A DNA stretch of 64,000 nt, from the NCBI GenBank assembly GCA_022566535.1, contig JADFIR010000013.1:17890-81889 (forward strand). Reading direction: 5' to 3'. The translations under genes were made by a program, and so were the position numbers. This DNA comes from Planctomycetota bacterium. GTDB lineage: Bacteria > Planctomycetota > Phycisphaerae > Phycisphaerales > SM1A02. This document shows positions 1 through 8,080 of the stretch, piece after piece. Below the pieces are notes generated by a model. That model made no database searches, was not told the DNA's origin, and was given only the letters and a program-made list of their open reading frames with translations. Position 1 is the first letter of the stretch, and every line of letters starts with the position of its first letter.

Positions 1-651
1 CTGCTGCTGTTGCTCGGTGATGAACTGGGGCATCCGATCAAACGGGGCCGCCAAATCGACAAGGCCGCGGACGACAATCGTCTTGATCTGCTGAGGCACG
101 GCGAGCATGGTGACTTGCGGAGGGGTGCGGCCTTCTTCGAGGCCCACACGAAGCAGCTTGATTGTGCTGCTCGCTATCTGCGGCACTTGTTCGAGGCGCT
201 TCAAGTAGTTCGCGTAATCCTCATAGCTGTTGAAACGAACCCGCTCAGCCATCTGGGGAATTCGCTGATGCGGACCGAACCGCCCCCCGATCGGAGCGAG
301 AAACATCCGGAAGCGGAAACCTTCGATCGCGTTGGTCAGTTGAAGTTCGAACAATTCATAGTTGAGATGATCCTCTCCCCTCAGCCGGCGGGCGTCGATC
401 GCGTGCAGGCGATCCAGGAAAGCCTTGGTTTGAACGTGTCGGCGTTCGATCGCTTCGAGGCTGTGGTCGGTGATCCGATCGGCGTCAGAGTAGTCGCCCC
501 GGGCCATAGCCCTTTCCGGGAACTGCTCCATCTGCCAGTCGAACCGCTCCTGAAACAATCTGTGCAACTGCTCGGCTTCCTCCTGGGCCGAGGCCGAACA
601 GACCGCCACGAGACTGATGAGCAACGATACGAGGGTGGTTGGTATACGCAT
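1..651 (-). CDS. DUF885 family secreted protein (C-terminus beyond window)
   Basis: The reading frame is open from an ATG at 651 down to base 1 and has no stop, so only the first 217 residues are in the window. The N-terminus MRIPTTLVSLLISLVAVCSASA is a signal peptide with an AxA-type cleavage site before QEE. The mature part follows the DUF885 pattern: a short helical start with FPERAMARGDYSDADRITD, then LDRLHAIDARRLRGEDHLNY, a PIGGRFGPH segment and a DYANYLKRLEQVPQ segment, followed by GRTPPQVTM. DUF885 proteins are exported proteins of about 550-600 residues related to metallopeptidases; the expected HExxH-like region would lie beyond the window. The function is therefore not shown by the visible part. 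Family call is confident, role is not. Confidence 0.85.
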   Translation of the reverse strand, partial: MRIPTTLVSLLISLVAVCSASAQEEAEQLHRLFQERFDWQMEQFPERAMARGDYSDADRITDHSLEAIERRHVQTKAFLDRLHAIDARRLRGEDHLNYELFELQLTNAIEGFRFRMFLAPIGGRFGPHQRIPQMAERVRFNSYEDYANYLKRLEQVPQIASSTIKLLRVGLEEGRTPPQVTMLAVPQQIKTIVVRGLVDLAAPFDRMPQFITEQQQQ

Positions 652-838
652 GCCGTTAGGATATCGCGCATCCGCCGCCAGTTGTGTCGAGGGGGCAAAG
701 CAATGACCGCCCCGCGGCCCGCATCGTCACGGAGCGGCGGCCACGGAGGTGCATGAGCAGGCTCACAGCGAGCCGGGCCGTGCCGGCCCGGTGAACCCCC
801 GCACACCCCACGCTTTCGCCGCCCACCAGAATGGAGAG

Positions 839-868
839 AAAGCCCAGGGAATCCTTTCCCTGGGCTTT
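839..868 (-). terminator. Rho-independent terminator of the FG-GAP gene
   Basis: A near-perfect hairpin, AAAGCCCAGGGAA with a 3-4 base loop and TTTCCCTGGGCTTT, lies about 75 bases past the stop of the minus-strand gene at 941. On the minus strand the stem is followed by TTTCTCTCC. The stem is symmetric, so it could also stop plus-strand transcription. Confidence 0.75.
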
Positions 869-871
869 ACC

Positions 872-938
872 GCATCACTCATCACTCATCGCTCATCACT
901 CATCGCTGGTCACTGTGACTCTTGACTCTTGACTTCCG
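872..938. repeat. degenerate simple-sequence tract (CATCACT / GACTCTT)
   Basis: About 67 bases made of catcactcat/catcgctcat units followed by gtcactgtgactcttgactc units. It sits between the stop of the FG-GAP gene and its terminator. The same style of slowly drifting 7-9 base units recurs in other spacers of this window (11638-11692, 11903-12010, 28248-28328). Confidence 0.7.
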
Positions 939-940
939 TT

Positions 941-2452
941 CTACTGGCATGTGCCGCATGGATTGCCGCCTGGGACGGAGCACCACTCGGCCAGCAGCTT
1001 CGCCAGATCAAACGCATCCACGCACCCATCCGGCACATTGCCCGCACCGGAGATGTCCGCGACGGCGAGATTCGCCGGCGTGCAGTTCTCGCACGGCGGG
1101 CTCGGCGGGTTCGGGTCGTTGACGGCGGAGCACCACGCGCCGAGCATGGCCCCGAGGTCGAACGCATCAACGCATCCATCAGGCACATCGCGCGGCCCGG
1201 TGATGTCGGCGGGGAACGCAGGAGCGCCAGCAGCATCAAAGATGTAAGCTGAACCGGATGAGCTGCCATTATCATCATCGCCTCGTGCGCCAACGATAAT
1301 GGTATCGTTGTCTAGGGCAACTGCTGCGCCAAAGTTATCGTTGTTGCCAGCATCAGATTGCAGTAGTTTGGCGTGCTCCGACCAGATTCCACGTGCATCG
1401 CGAGTGAAGATGTGTGCGGCACCACTGGGAGCGTCGTGGCTGGCTCCGACAACAAGCGTGTTGCCCTGGATCGCTACGGAAGCGCCGAAGTTGTCGCTTG
1501 AAGAGTTACCGTCGGGATCCAGGACCTGCTGCATCGACCAGTCGCCCCGCTCGTTGCGGTCAAAAATGTAGGCTCGATCAACAGAAAACGTTATCGAGCC
1601 TATGACGAGGATGTTGCTATCAAAGGCGACGGAAAAGCCGAAGGCATTGTAGAAAAATTCGGGATTGGGATCGAGCAGCTGTGCCTGTTGCGCCCAAATG
1701 CCTTTTTCATCGCGGGTGAAGATGTACACTGCGCCAATCGTGGTCTGATTATTATCATCGCTGAAGAATGGCGCACCGATAATGATCGTGTCGCCTTGAA
1801 TCGCTAGCGAGTTATGGGAGTTGGTGCCCGGAGCGGATAGTGTGGATTCATGCGACCAATGGCCGTCTTGATCTCGGACGAATATAAAGACATCCGGAAC
1901 GGTGGTGGAGATCAAACCGACGACAGCCGTATTCCGTTGGAGCGCAACAGACCCTCCTAATTTAGTGATTTGGGGATCGGCAACCTCGAGTTTGGCCTGT
2001 TGTATCCAGTCACCTTGCTGGTTACGTGTAAAGATATAGGCAGCGCCTGAGATCTCACTATTCGCAGCGGCTGGCGCGCCGACGATGATCGTGTCTCCGT
2101 CGATACTGACGGCTTCACCAAATCCATCACCACACGCAGCATCACACACTACAAGAGTTGCGTACTCAGTCCAATTACCTTGGGCATCTCGGTTATAGAC
2201 ATAGACCGACCCTGGCCCTGTGGGCTCCGGAACATAGTTCGGCGCACCGACTACAAGCGTATCACCATCGATCGATACAGCGGTGCCGAACCGCTCAAGT
2301 TCAATTCCCTGGGAAGCAAGCAGCTTGGCGATCTCGGTCTGTTGTGGAGGACCTGCGTGAACGGGCGCGGTGCCCACGGCGAACAGTGTCAGGCAGGCCA
2401 GTAGGAAGCCAAAGGACAAGTGGTCAACATTCGGGGTGTGTCGTAGATTCAT
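941..2452 (-). CDS. secreted FG-GAP repeat protein with dockerin-like C-terminus
   Basis: 503 residues. A signal peptide (hydrophobic FGFLLACLTLFAVGTAPVHA, about residues 13-33) precedes at least seven FG-GAP repeats of the integrin-alpha beta-propeller type, seen as recurrent FGxAVSIDGDTLVVGAP / GSAYIFTRDxxGxW units of about 50 residues up to about residue 405. The last 85 residues hold two copies of a planctomycete dockerin-like segment (ADITGPRDVPDGCVDAFDLG and VADISGAGNVPDGCVDAFDL), each followed by LAEWC/LGAWC and a Cys-rich linker. A strong ribosome site, TAGGAGG, lies 9 bases before the ATG at 2452. Such proteins are exported and probably surface-associated; the ligand is unknown. It is a single-gene unit with its own terminator at 839-868. 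Confidence 0.9.
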   Translation of the reverse strand: MNLRHTPNVDHLSFGFLLACLTLFAVGTAPVHAGPPQQTEIAKLLASQGIELERFGTAVSIDGDTLVVGAPNYVPEPTGPGSVYVYNRDAQGNWTEYATLVVCDAACGDGFGEAVSIDGDTIIVGAPAAANSEISGAAYIFTRNQQGDWIQQAKLEVADPQITKLGGSVALQRNTAVVGLISTTVPDVFIFVRDQDGHWSHESTLSAPGTNSHNSLAIQGDTIIIGAPFFSDDNNQTTIGAVYIFTRDEKGIWAQQAQLLDPNPEFFYNAFGFSVAFDSNILVIGSITFSVDRAYIFDRNERGDWSMQQVLDPDGNSSSDNFGASVAIQGNTLVVGASHDAPSGAAHIFTRDARGIWSEHAKLLQSDAGNNDNFGAAVALDNDTIIVGARGDDDNGSSSGSAYIFDAAGAPAFPADITGPRDVPDGCVDAFDLGAMLGAWCSAVNDPNPPSPPCENCTPANLAVADISGAGNVPDGCVDAFDLAKLLAEWCSVPGGNPCGTCQ

Positions 2453-2715
2453 CTGCGCTGCCTCCTACGTGTATTGCCATCGTTCTAAGCGAAAGACCGG
2501 ATCTTGTGCCGCTACCGGGCCGATCCGTGGTCGGCCGAGGGACCGGCAAGTGGGATCCAGAGCCTTCGGACCATACCGCCGATCTACTGGATTCTGGTCC
2601 CTATCTCGCCTTCACGGCCCACAACCTCAGCGATCAGCGTTCATCCAAGTGCTTATGTTGCGCGAGACGCGTCATCTTGCAGAGAATGCAGGAAATCCGC
2701 ACGGGACGAACGCGA
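2453..2715. other. spacer upstream of the FG-GAP gene
   Basis: No gene supported. The short plus-strand reading frames here have no recognisable content. The first part should hold the promoter of the minus-strand FG-GAP gene; I cannot place a convincing -35/-10 pair. The rest of the spacer (2716-2862) is the repeat/terminator region listed separately. Confidence 0.5.
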
Positions 2716-2859
2716 CCTGGCGGCCGCGGCTCAACATCAAAGAATCCCCCGGCAGAGCCGGGGGCTATGGGATGATCGATGAGAACCAGCAGCGACCGCG
2801 CGGCCTGGCGGCCGCGGCGAAGCATCAAAGAACCCCTCGGCAGAGCCAGGGGCTATGGG
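2716..2859. repeat. two-copy hairpin repeat, 88-base period
   Basis: Two copies (2716-2771 and 2804-2859) of a roughly 56-base unit: cctggcggccgcggc, then catcaaagaa, then a hairpin around ggcagagcc, then ggggctatggg. The hairpins are CCCCCGGCAGAGCCGGGGG at 2746-2764 and a slightly diverged one at 2833-2852. In copy 2 the hairpin has changed on both arms (CCCCTCGG / CCAGGGG), keeping most pairing. Read on the minus strand each hairpin is followed by TTCTTTGATG. Confidence 0.75.
2833..2852 (-). terminator. terminator behind the EF-G-like gene (copy 2 of repeat hairpin)
   Basis: On the minus strand the sequence CCCCTGGC-TCT-GCCGAGGGG begins about 11 bases after the stop of the EF-G-like gene and is followed by TTCTTTGATG. 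The second hairpin of the same repeat (2764-2746) follows 70 bases further on and is a perfect 8 bp stem, so termination may be doubled. Confidence 0.6.
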
Positions 2860-2862
2860 GGA

Positions 2863-4920
2863 TTATTCTTCCTCCGCTCTAGGTTTGTAAGCTTTGATGA
2901 CCTCGGCCTGGATATTCGGCGGGGTCCGCTCGTCGTGTGAGTATTCCATCGTGTACGAACCGGCGCCGCCTGTGATCGACTTGAGTTGGCTGGAATAGCT
3001 CATCACTTCGGCCAGCGGCGCTTCGGCTGTGATGACGGCCAGGTTGCCCGGGAGCATGTCTGTGCCTTGGATGCGCCCGCGCCGGCCGGAGATGTCCGAG
3101 GAGATGTCGCCGATCATTTCCAAAGGCACGGTGATCTCCATTGAAACGTAGGGTTCCAGCAGCACGGGCTTGGCCTTGAGCACGCCATCGATGAAGGCTT
3201 TGCGACCGGCGGTGAAGAACGCGACCTCCTTGGAATCGACGGGGTGATGCTTGCCGTCGTGGACGGTTACCTTGATGTTGTGCATGCGGCAGCCGGCCAC
3301 GGCGCCCTCACTCATCACCCGGCGGATACCTTTCTCGATTGCGGGCATGAACTGCTTGGGGATGGATCCGCCGAACGTCTTGTCGATGAACAACAAGCCG
3401 TCGTCAACGCCCTCTTCATCGCGGCCAAACGGCTCCACGCGCAGGAAGACCTCGCCGAACTGGCCGGCCCCACCGGTTTGTTTCTTATGGCGGTGATGTC
3501 CCTCGGCGAGGGCGGTGATCGTCTCCTTGTAGGCAATCTTGGGCGGGCGGGTCTCGACCTCGACGCCGTAGCGATCCTTCAGCAGCCGCAGCTTCACTCG
3601 CAGATGCTGTTCGCCTAGTCCGCGCATAACGGTCTCGCCGGTCGTCTGAACGCGCTCGATGACGAGGGTCGGGTCCTCGGCCACGAGCCTGCTCAGCGCT
3701 TCGGCCAGCTTGGTTTCGGTGCCCTTGGTCGTCCCTTCGACCGCAAGACCATACATCGGCTTGGGAAGCCCCGGGCAGCGCAACCGCAGATCGTCACCAA
3801 GGTCGCCTGAATGGAGGATGCTGTTGAAATTTATCTCGTCGATCTTGGCTACCGCGCCGATGTCGCCGGCAATGATCTTGTCCGTCTCGGTATGGGTCTT
3901 CCCTTGGAGCTTGAACACGTGGGCGATGCGCAGCACTCTGCGCTGACCGTCCACCTGAGGTTGACTGTCCGGCCCGATCGTCCCCTGGTGGACCCGAAAG
4001 ACGCAGAGCCTGCCGACATAGGGGTCGGACGATACACGAAAGACGTGGGCAATCGGCGGCTTACCGGCATCGGGCTGCGGTTCGGTCGATTGCTCTTCGC
4101 CATTGTGGCTGTAATCGAGCGTCCGTGGGTTGCCCTGGGTCGGATTGGGACAGAGCTCGGCGATGATCTTCATCAACTCGCTCACGCCGACGCCCTCACG
4201 GGCCGAGGTGAAGCAGACGGGAATCAAATGTCCCTGGCGCAGCGCCGCATTGAAGGCGCCACGGAGCTCTTCGGCAGCCACTTCGCCCTGCTCGAGATAC
4301 TGCTCCATGAGTTTCTCGTCGGTCTCGACGACCTGATCGACGATTGCCGTGTGGAAGTCCGCCACCTCGCCCAGGTCACTGTCGCCGCCATCACCTGTAA
4401 AGCAATCGATCACGGCCTTACCATCGTCGGCTGGCAAGTTGAGAGGTCGGCAGGCGCTGCCGAACGACTCCTGCAGCGCACCGAGCAGCTCGGACAGACC
4501 TGACGGGTGATCGATTTTGTTGATGACGATCATGCGAGGCAGGTGATGCTCGTGAGCCGCCTTCATCATTCTGCGCGTCACGGTCTCGATGCCCGCGTCG
4601 GCGTCGATCACCACGACAACCGTGTCGAATGCCGGCAACACGCTTAGCGATCGACCGAGGAAATCGGACACTCCGGGCGTATCGATGAGGTTGATGTGGG
4701 CGTCGTGGAAATCGAAATGCACCAATGCGCTGTCCAAGCTGTGGCCGAGCTCCTTCTCCAAGTCTTCGAAATCACAGACGGTGTTGCCGTCTTCGACCCG
4801 CCCCACCCGGCCGATCACGCCGGCCTTGTGCAGCATCGCCTCAACGAGCGTGGTCTTTCCGCTACCCGCGGCGCCGACCAGGGCGAGATTGCGAATCGCC
4901 TCGGTGCTGTAACTGGGCAT
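2863..4920 (-). CDS. elongation factor G-like translational GTPase
   Basis: 685 residues, the size of EF-G. G-domain motifs: GAAGSGKT at 16-23, DTPG at 80-83 and NKID at 134-137. The rest keeps the EF-G plan: domain II, domain III (LxRLVAEDPTLVIERVQTTGE), domain IV with KKQTGGAGQFGEVFLRVEP and SIPKQFMPAIEKGIRRVM, and domain V (PYVSMEITVP, GRRGRIQGTD). The switch I region reads FEDLEKELGHS in place of the usual QEREKGITI-type segment. This and the VEDGNTVCDF stretch mark the EF-G-like paralogue group (FusA-like) rather than the housekeeping EF-G. The precise job of that group is unsettled; action on the ribosome is an inference from the fold. Start ATG at 4920 has AGGAG 8 bases upstream. It is divergent from trmL. 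Confidence 0.9.
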   Translation of the reverse strand: MPSYSTEAIRNLALVGAAGSGKTTLVEAMLHKAGVIGRVGRVEDGNTVCDFEDLEKELGHSLDSALVHFDFHDAHINLIDTPGVSDFLGRSLSVLPAFDTVVVVIDADAGIETVTRRMMKAAHEHHLPRMIVINKIDHPSGLSELLGALQESFGSACRPLNLPADDGKAVIDCFTGDGGDSDLGEVADFHTAIVDQVVETDEKLMEQYLEQGEVAAEELRGAFNAALRQGHLIPVCFTSAREGVGVSELMKIIAELCPNPTQGNPRTLDYSHNGEEQSTEPQPDAGKPPIAHVFRVSSDPYVGRLCVFRVHQGTIGPDSQPQVDGQRRVLRIAHVFKLQGKTHTETDKIIAGDIGAVAKIDEINFNSILHSGDLGDDLRLRCPGLPKPMYGLAVEGTTKGTETKLAEALSRLVAEDPTLVIERVQTTGETVMRGLGEQHLRVKLRLLKDRYGVEVETRPPKIAYKETITALAEGHHRHKKQTGGAGQFGEVFLRVEPFGRDEEGVDDGLLFIDKTFGGSIPKQFMPAIEKGIRRVMSEGAVAGCRMHNIKVTVHDGKHHPVDSKEVAFFTAGRKAFIDGVLKAKPVLLEPYVSMEITVPLEMIGDISSDISGRRGRIQGTDMLPGNLAVITAEAPLAEVMSYSSQLKSITGGAGSYTMEYSHDERTPPNIQAEVIKAYKPRAEEE

Positions 4921-5077
4921 AGGCGGAACTCCTCAGACGCAGCCGGGCCGGCAGCGGCCGCAAGCTGGACACTTCAGGCGAATCATACCGCAGGGCCTCC
5001 GGTGGTGCAGGGTGGCCGTTCGGTCGGCCGAGTCGACCCATATCACGCGGCTACACTGGAATCGAGGACACCCCAGA

Positions 5078-5569
5078 ATGCCCCAGCCACGCTTTCACAT
5101 TGTGCTGCTCAATCCCCAGATCCCCAACAACACGGGCAACATCGGCCGGACCGCCGCCGCGACCGGCTGCCGGCTGCACATCGTGCACCCCCTGGGCTTC
5201 GACATGTCTGAGAAGGCCCGCCGGCGCGCGGGGCTCGACTACTGGCACTTGGTCGATTGCTGTGAACATGAGAGTTGGGAGGCGTTCCTGGACAGCGAGA
5301 GGCCGAAGCGCCTCTGGCTCTACACGACGAAATCAACTCGGCCGCACTGGGAAGCCGAATTTCGCTCCGGTGATTATCTGTTGTTTGGCCAGGAGACCGC
5401 CGGTGTGCCGGACCATATCCACACGTGGGCCGAGCAGACGTTCGGGCCGCAACATCGCATCACGTTGCCGATGGCTCCCAACGCCCGAAGTCTGAACCTG
5501 GCCACCGTCGTCTGCACCGCGGTCTACGAAGCCCTGCGGCAGAGGGGCGCATCGCCAGATGGTTCCTGA
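5078..5569 (+). CDS. trmL: tRNA (cytidine/uridine(34)-2'-O)-methyltransferase TrmL
   Basis: 163 residues, typical for this small SPOUT enzyme, which methylates the 2'-OH of the wobble base in tRNA-Leu using S-adenosylmethionine. The three SPOUT motifs are visible: NPQIPNNTGNIGRTAAATG near the N-terminus, LLFGQETAGVP in the middle and LPMAPNARSLNLATVVCTAV at the C-terminus, the last two forming the knotted SAM site. I chose the ATG at 5078, which starts the protein at MPQPRFHIVL as in the family. The frame remains open upstream, but that extension has no family resemblance. It stands between the divergent EF-G-like gene and the convergent glyA. Confidence 0.93.
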   Translation: MPQPRFHIVLLNPQIPNNTGNIGRTAAATGCRLHIVHPLGFDMSEKARRRAGLDYWHLVDCCEHESWEAFLDSERPKRLWLYTTKSTRPHWEAEFRSGDYLLFGQETAGVPDHIHTWAEQTFGPQHRITLPMAPNARSLNLATVVCTAVYEALRQRGASPDGS

Positions 5570-5623
5570 AGGCTGTATTGAGGATGTTCGCGCCAGCAGC
5601 GGCTAGTGAAGGCCGCGGGCGCG

Positions 5624-6937
5624 TCAATGCGGCAGTGAATACTGCGCGCACAGCTCGCGCGCTTCGGCGCGGACTGAACTTATGACCGCTTCGTCGCCCT
5701 TGGCCTTGAGTACACGGTCGATGAACGTCCCGACCCGGCGCATGTCGTCTTCGATCAGACCGCGGGTGGTCAGGGCTGGCGTGCCGATACGAATCCCTGA
5801 GGTCGCAAATGGCGAGCGCTGGTCACCGGCGACGGTGTTCTTATTGACGATGATCCCGGCGTCTTCCAACCAGATCGCCGCCTGCTTGCCGGTGAGCTCG
5901 GCGTCGAACTTTCGCAGGTCCATGAGCATCAGATGATTGTCCGTGCCGTTGGACAGCAGGTGGTAGCCGCAGCTCATCAGGTGCTCGGATAGGGCCTTGG
6001 CGTTGGCGACAACCTGATGCGCGTATTGCTTGAACTCAGGGCGCAGCGCTTCGCCGAAGGCAACGGCCTTGGCGGCGATGATGTGCATCAATGGCCCGCC
6101 CTGGGTGCCGGGGAAGACCGCCTTGTCGATTAGCTTCGCAAGCTGGTCATCATTGGTCAGGATGAGCCCGCCGCGCGGGCCGCGTAAGGTCTTGTGGGTG
6201 GTCGTGGTCACGATGTGACTGTGCGGGAACGGCGATGGATGCGCGCCGCCTGCACAGAGCCCGGCGATGTGAGCAATATCTGAGATCAGCAGCGCCCCCA
6301 CGCGTTCGGCAATCTCGCGGAAACGTGCAAAGTCGATGAGGCGCGGGTACGCGGAATAGCCGCAAAGGATGATCTTCGGCTTGTGCTCGACGGCGAGCTG
6401 TTCGACGGCGTCATAGTCAATGTAGCCGTAATCATCGCGCGACTCGTCGTAGACCAGCGGGTAGTGGATCGGCTTGAGCCATTTGCCGGAGATGCTGACG
6501 GGGGAGCCGTGGGTCAGGTGCCCGCCGTCGGACAATACCACGCTCAGGAAGGTGTCGCCGGGCTCGAGCAGCGCAAAGTACACGGCGAGATTGGCGTTCG
6601 CTCCGGAGTGCGGCTGAACGTTGGCGAACGCACAATTGAACAGGTCCGTGGCCCGGTCAATGGCGAGCTGCTCGATCCGGTCGTGATGGACGCAGCCGGA
6701 GTAGTACCGCTTGCCGGGGTAGCCTTCGGCATACTTGTTGGTCATCCACGAGCCCATGGCGTGCATGACGGCCGGGCTGACATGGTTCTCAGAGGCGATC
6801 AGCTCCAGGGTCGTCGCCTGGCGCTCGGCCTCGTCGGCGAGGATACGGGTAACTTGGGAGTCCTGCCGCTGAAGCAATTCAAGCAGGTCAACGGAAATGG
6901 AATCAAGAGTTACTGCGGAGGTGGATGTCGTGCTCAT
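5624..6937 (-). CDS. glyA: serine hydroxymethyltransferase
   Basis: 437 residues. This PLP enzyme interconverts serine plus tetrahydrofolate and glycine plus methylene-tetrahydrofolate. The PLP lysine is K249 in [14 protein letters not shown]; the cofactor-contacting DIAHIAGL lies at 220-227, and [10 protein letters not shown] at 45-54 and [13 protein letters not shown] at 67-79 are the usual N-terminal active-site segments. An N-terminal extension of about 20 residues rich in Ser/Thr precedes the family core. The gene follows the membrane protein at 6971-8014 after 33 bases on the same strand, so the two may be co-transcribed. Confidence 0.96.
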   Translation of the reverse strand: MSTTSTSAVTLDSISVDLLELLQRQDSQVTRILADEAERQATTLELIASENHVSPAVMHAMGSWMTNKYAEGYPGKRYYSGCVHHDRIEQLAIDRATDLFNCAFANVQPHSGANANLAVYFALLEPGDTFLSVVLSDGGHLTHGSPVSISGKWLKPIHYPLVYDESRDDYGYIDYDAVEQLAVEHKPKIILCGYSAYPRLIDFARFREIAERVGALLISDIAHIAGLCAGGAHPSPFPHSHIVTTTTHKTLRGPRGGLILTNDDQLAKLIDKAVFPGTQGGPLMHIIAAKAVAFGEALRPEFKQYAHQVVANAKALSEHLMSCGYHLLSNGTDNHLMLMDLRKFDAELTGKQAAIWLEDAGIIVNKNTVAGDQRSPFATSGIRIGTPALTTRGLIEDDMRRVGTFIDRVLKAKGDEAVISSVRAEARELCAQYSLPH

Positions 6938-6970
6938 GCGGGAATCGTATGCGAAAAGACTACCAATCGC

Positions 6971-8014
6971 CTAGGATCCCGGCACAAGCGCTGCCCACAC
7001 CTTCGCCGACCCGACCGCCAGCACCAGCCCAGCCGCAACGAAAAGAGACGACATCAACGCGAGTAGGACCGCCACCGCCCAGCCGTGCGGCATGCGAAGA
7101 TAGCGCTTGATCGCCACCGCCCACCACACGATCAGCAACGGAATCGGCAAAAAGAGGTTGATCCCAAGCGCTGCTACGGGCGCCGAATCACGCCAATTGT
7201 CAAGAACATAGCCAACCATGCCGCAGGCAAAGAAGGTCGAGGCGAAAAGAATCGGCAAGAAGAAGCTGTACGCCGCAACCCGCGCGACGTGCACCCAGCG
7301 CACCTTCGCGCGTCGCCGTGAAACCGGAAGCAGAATGAAGCTAGCCGGTAGCAATATGTAAAGAATCGCTGCGACCGACCAGATGAAAAGGACCGGACGA
7401 ATTGATTGGACAAAGGCGTTGCCGGAGGGCCAGGGACCTGGGCCTGCTGCTATTGTTTCGAATGCCTCATGTAACTGATTCGGCGAGGCGTAGGGCGCCC
7501 AACCCGCCGTTGTGATTATGCTCCCGCCGGAGCGCGACGATGTCGGCTTGAAGACTGCCTCAAGAATCGCCGCAAAGTATGAGTGGTTGATGGTCGTGAC
7601 AAACGGGGTTTGTCCTGCCAAGTAGTAGCGCACGCGCACGGCTATCGTCGCCTGCTCGGCCGCGTAAAGCAACACGGGCAGCAACAGAAGAGAGAACAAA
7701 TACAGCGCTAGCCGCCCTCGCCGAACGGCGTGCGACATCTTCAGCGATGACCAGAAGCGCCAGGGCCACAACGACCGGAGCAACGTTCTGACCGCCCCCT
7801 TGATCGCGCCGAGCCGGCCGGGCGCATACTCGACGCACCATCGCGGCTCGAACTTCTCGGGTTGAAGAACCTCCGGCCAGCGGAAGCGCAGACCACACTC
7901 GGTGCAGGTGCCGGTGAGCGGACACTGCTGCGTCCACGTCGGTATCACGCCGCGGAGGTCGTAGCCGCAGCGCGGGCACTTGGCAACAGAGCTAATGGTG
8001 GCTTCAGACAACAT
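6971..8014 (-). CDS. zinc-ribbon multi-pass membrane protein, unknown function
   Basis: 347 residues from the ATG at 8014. The N-terminus has a CPRCGYDLRG half-ribbon at residues 13-22 and a second pair, CTECGLRF, about 22 residues on, with a further Cys in QQCPLTGTC; together a probable zinc ribbon. It is followed by about six hydrophobic segments (for example LALYLFSLLLLPVLLYA, FIWSVAAILYILLPASFILL, VAAYSFFLPILFASTFFAC, and three near the C-terminus). This build, a ribbon of the CPxCGYDLRG type on a membrane protein, is frequent in planctomycetes, but I know no function. The frame opens 39 bases earlier; MLSEAT was chosen because the ribbon then begins close to the N-terminus. Confidence 0.8.
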   Translation of the reverse strand: MLSEATISSVAKCPRCGYDLRGVIPTWTQQCPLTGTCTECGLRFRWPEVLQPEKFEPRWCVEYAPGRLGAIKGAVRTLLRSLWPWRFWSSLKMSHAVRRGRLALYLFSLLLLPVLLYAAEQATIAVRVRYYLAGQTPFVTTINHSYFAAILEAVFKPTSSRSGGSIITTAGWAPYASPNQLHEAFETIAAGPGPWPSGNAFVQSIRPVLFIWSVAAILYILLPASFILLPVSRRRAKVRWVHVARVAAYSFFLPILFASTFFACGMVGYVLDNWRDSAPVAALGINLFLPIPLLIVWWAVAIKRYLRMPHGWAVAVLLALMSSLFVAAGLVLAVGSAKVWAALVPGS

Positions 8015-8080
8015 CGCCGCCGGTCTCCCGGGAAGCCGTACCATACGGCACACAGCACGGTAGCCCCAGGAGTGATCCCA

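Noticed and set aside
10..756. Plus-strand 248-residue frame
   Set aside because: Antisense to the DUF885 gene, no family features; low-complexity translation.
872..938. Possible CRISPR array
   Set aside because: Units are only 7-10 bases, degenerate and contiguous without spacers of regular length; no cas gene in the window.
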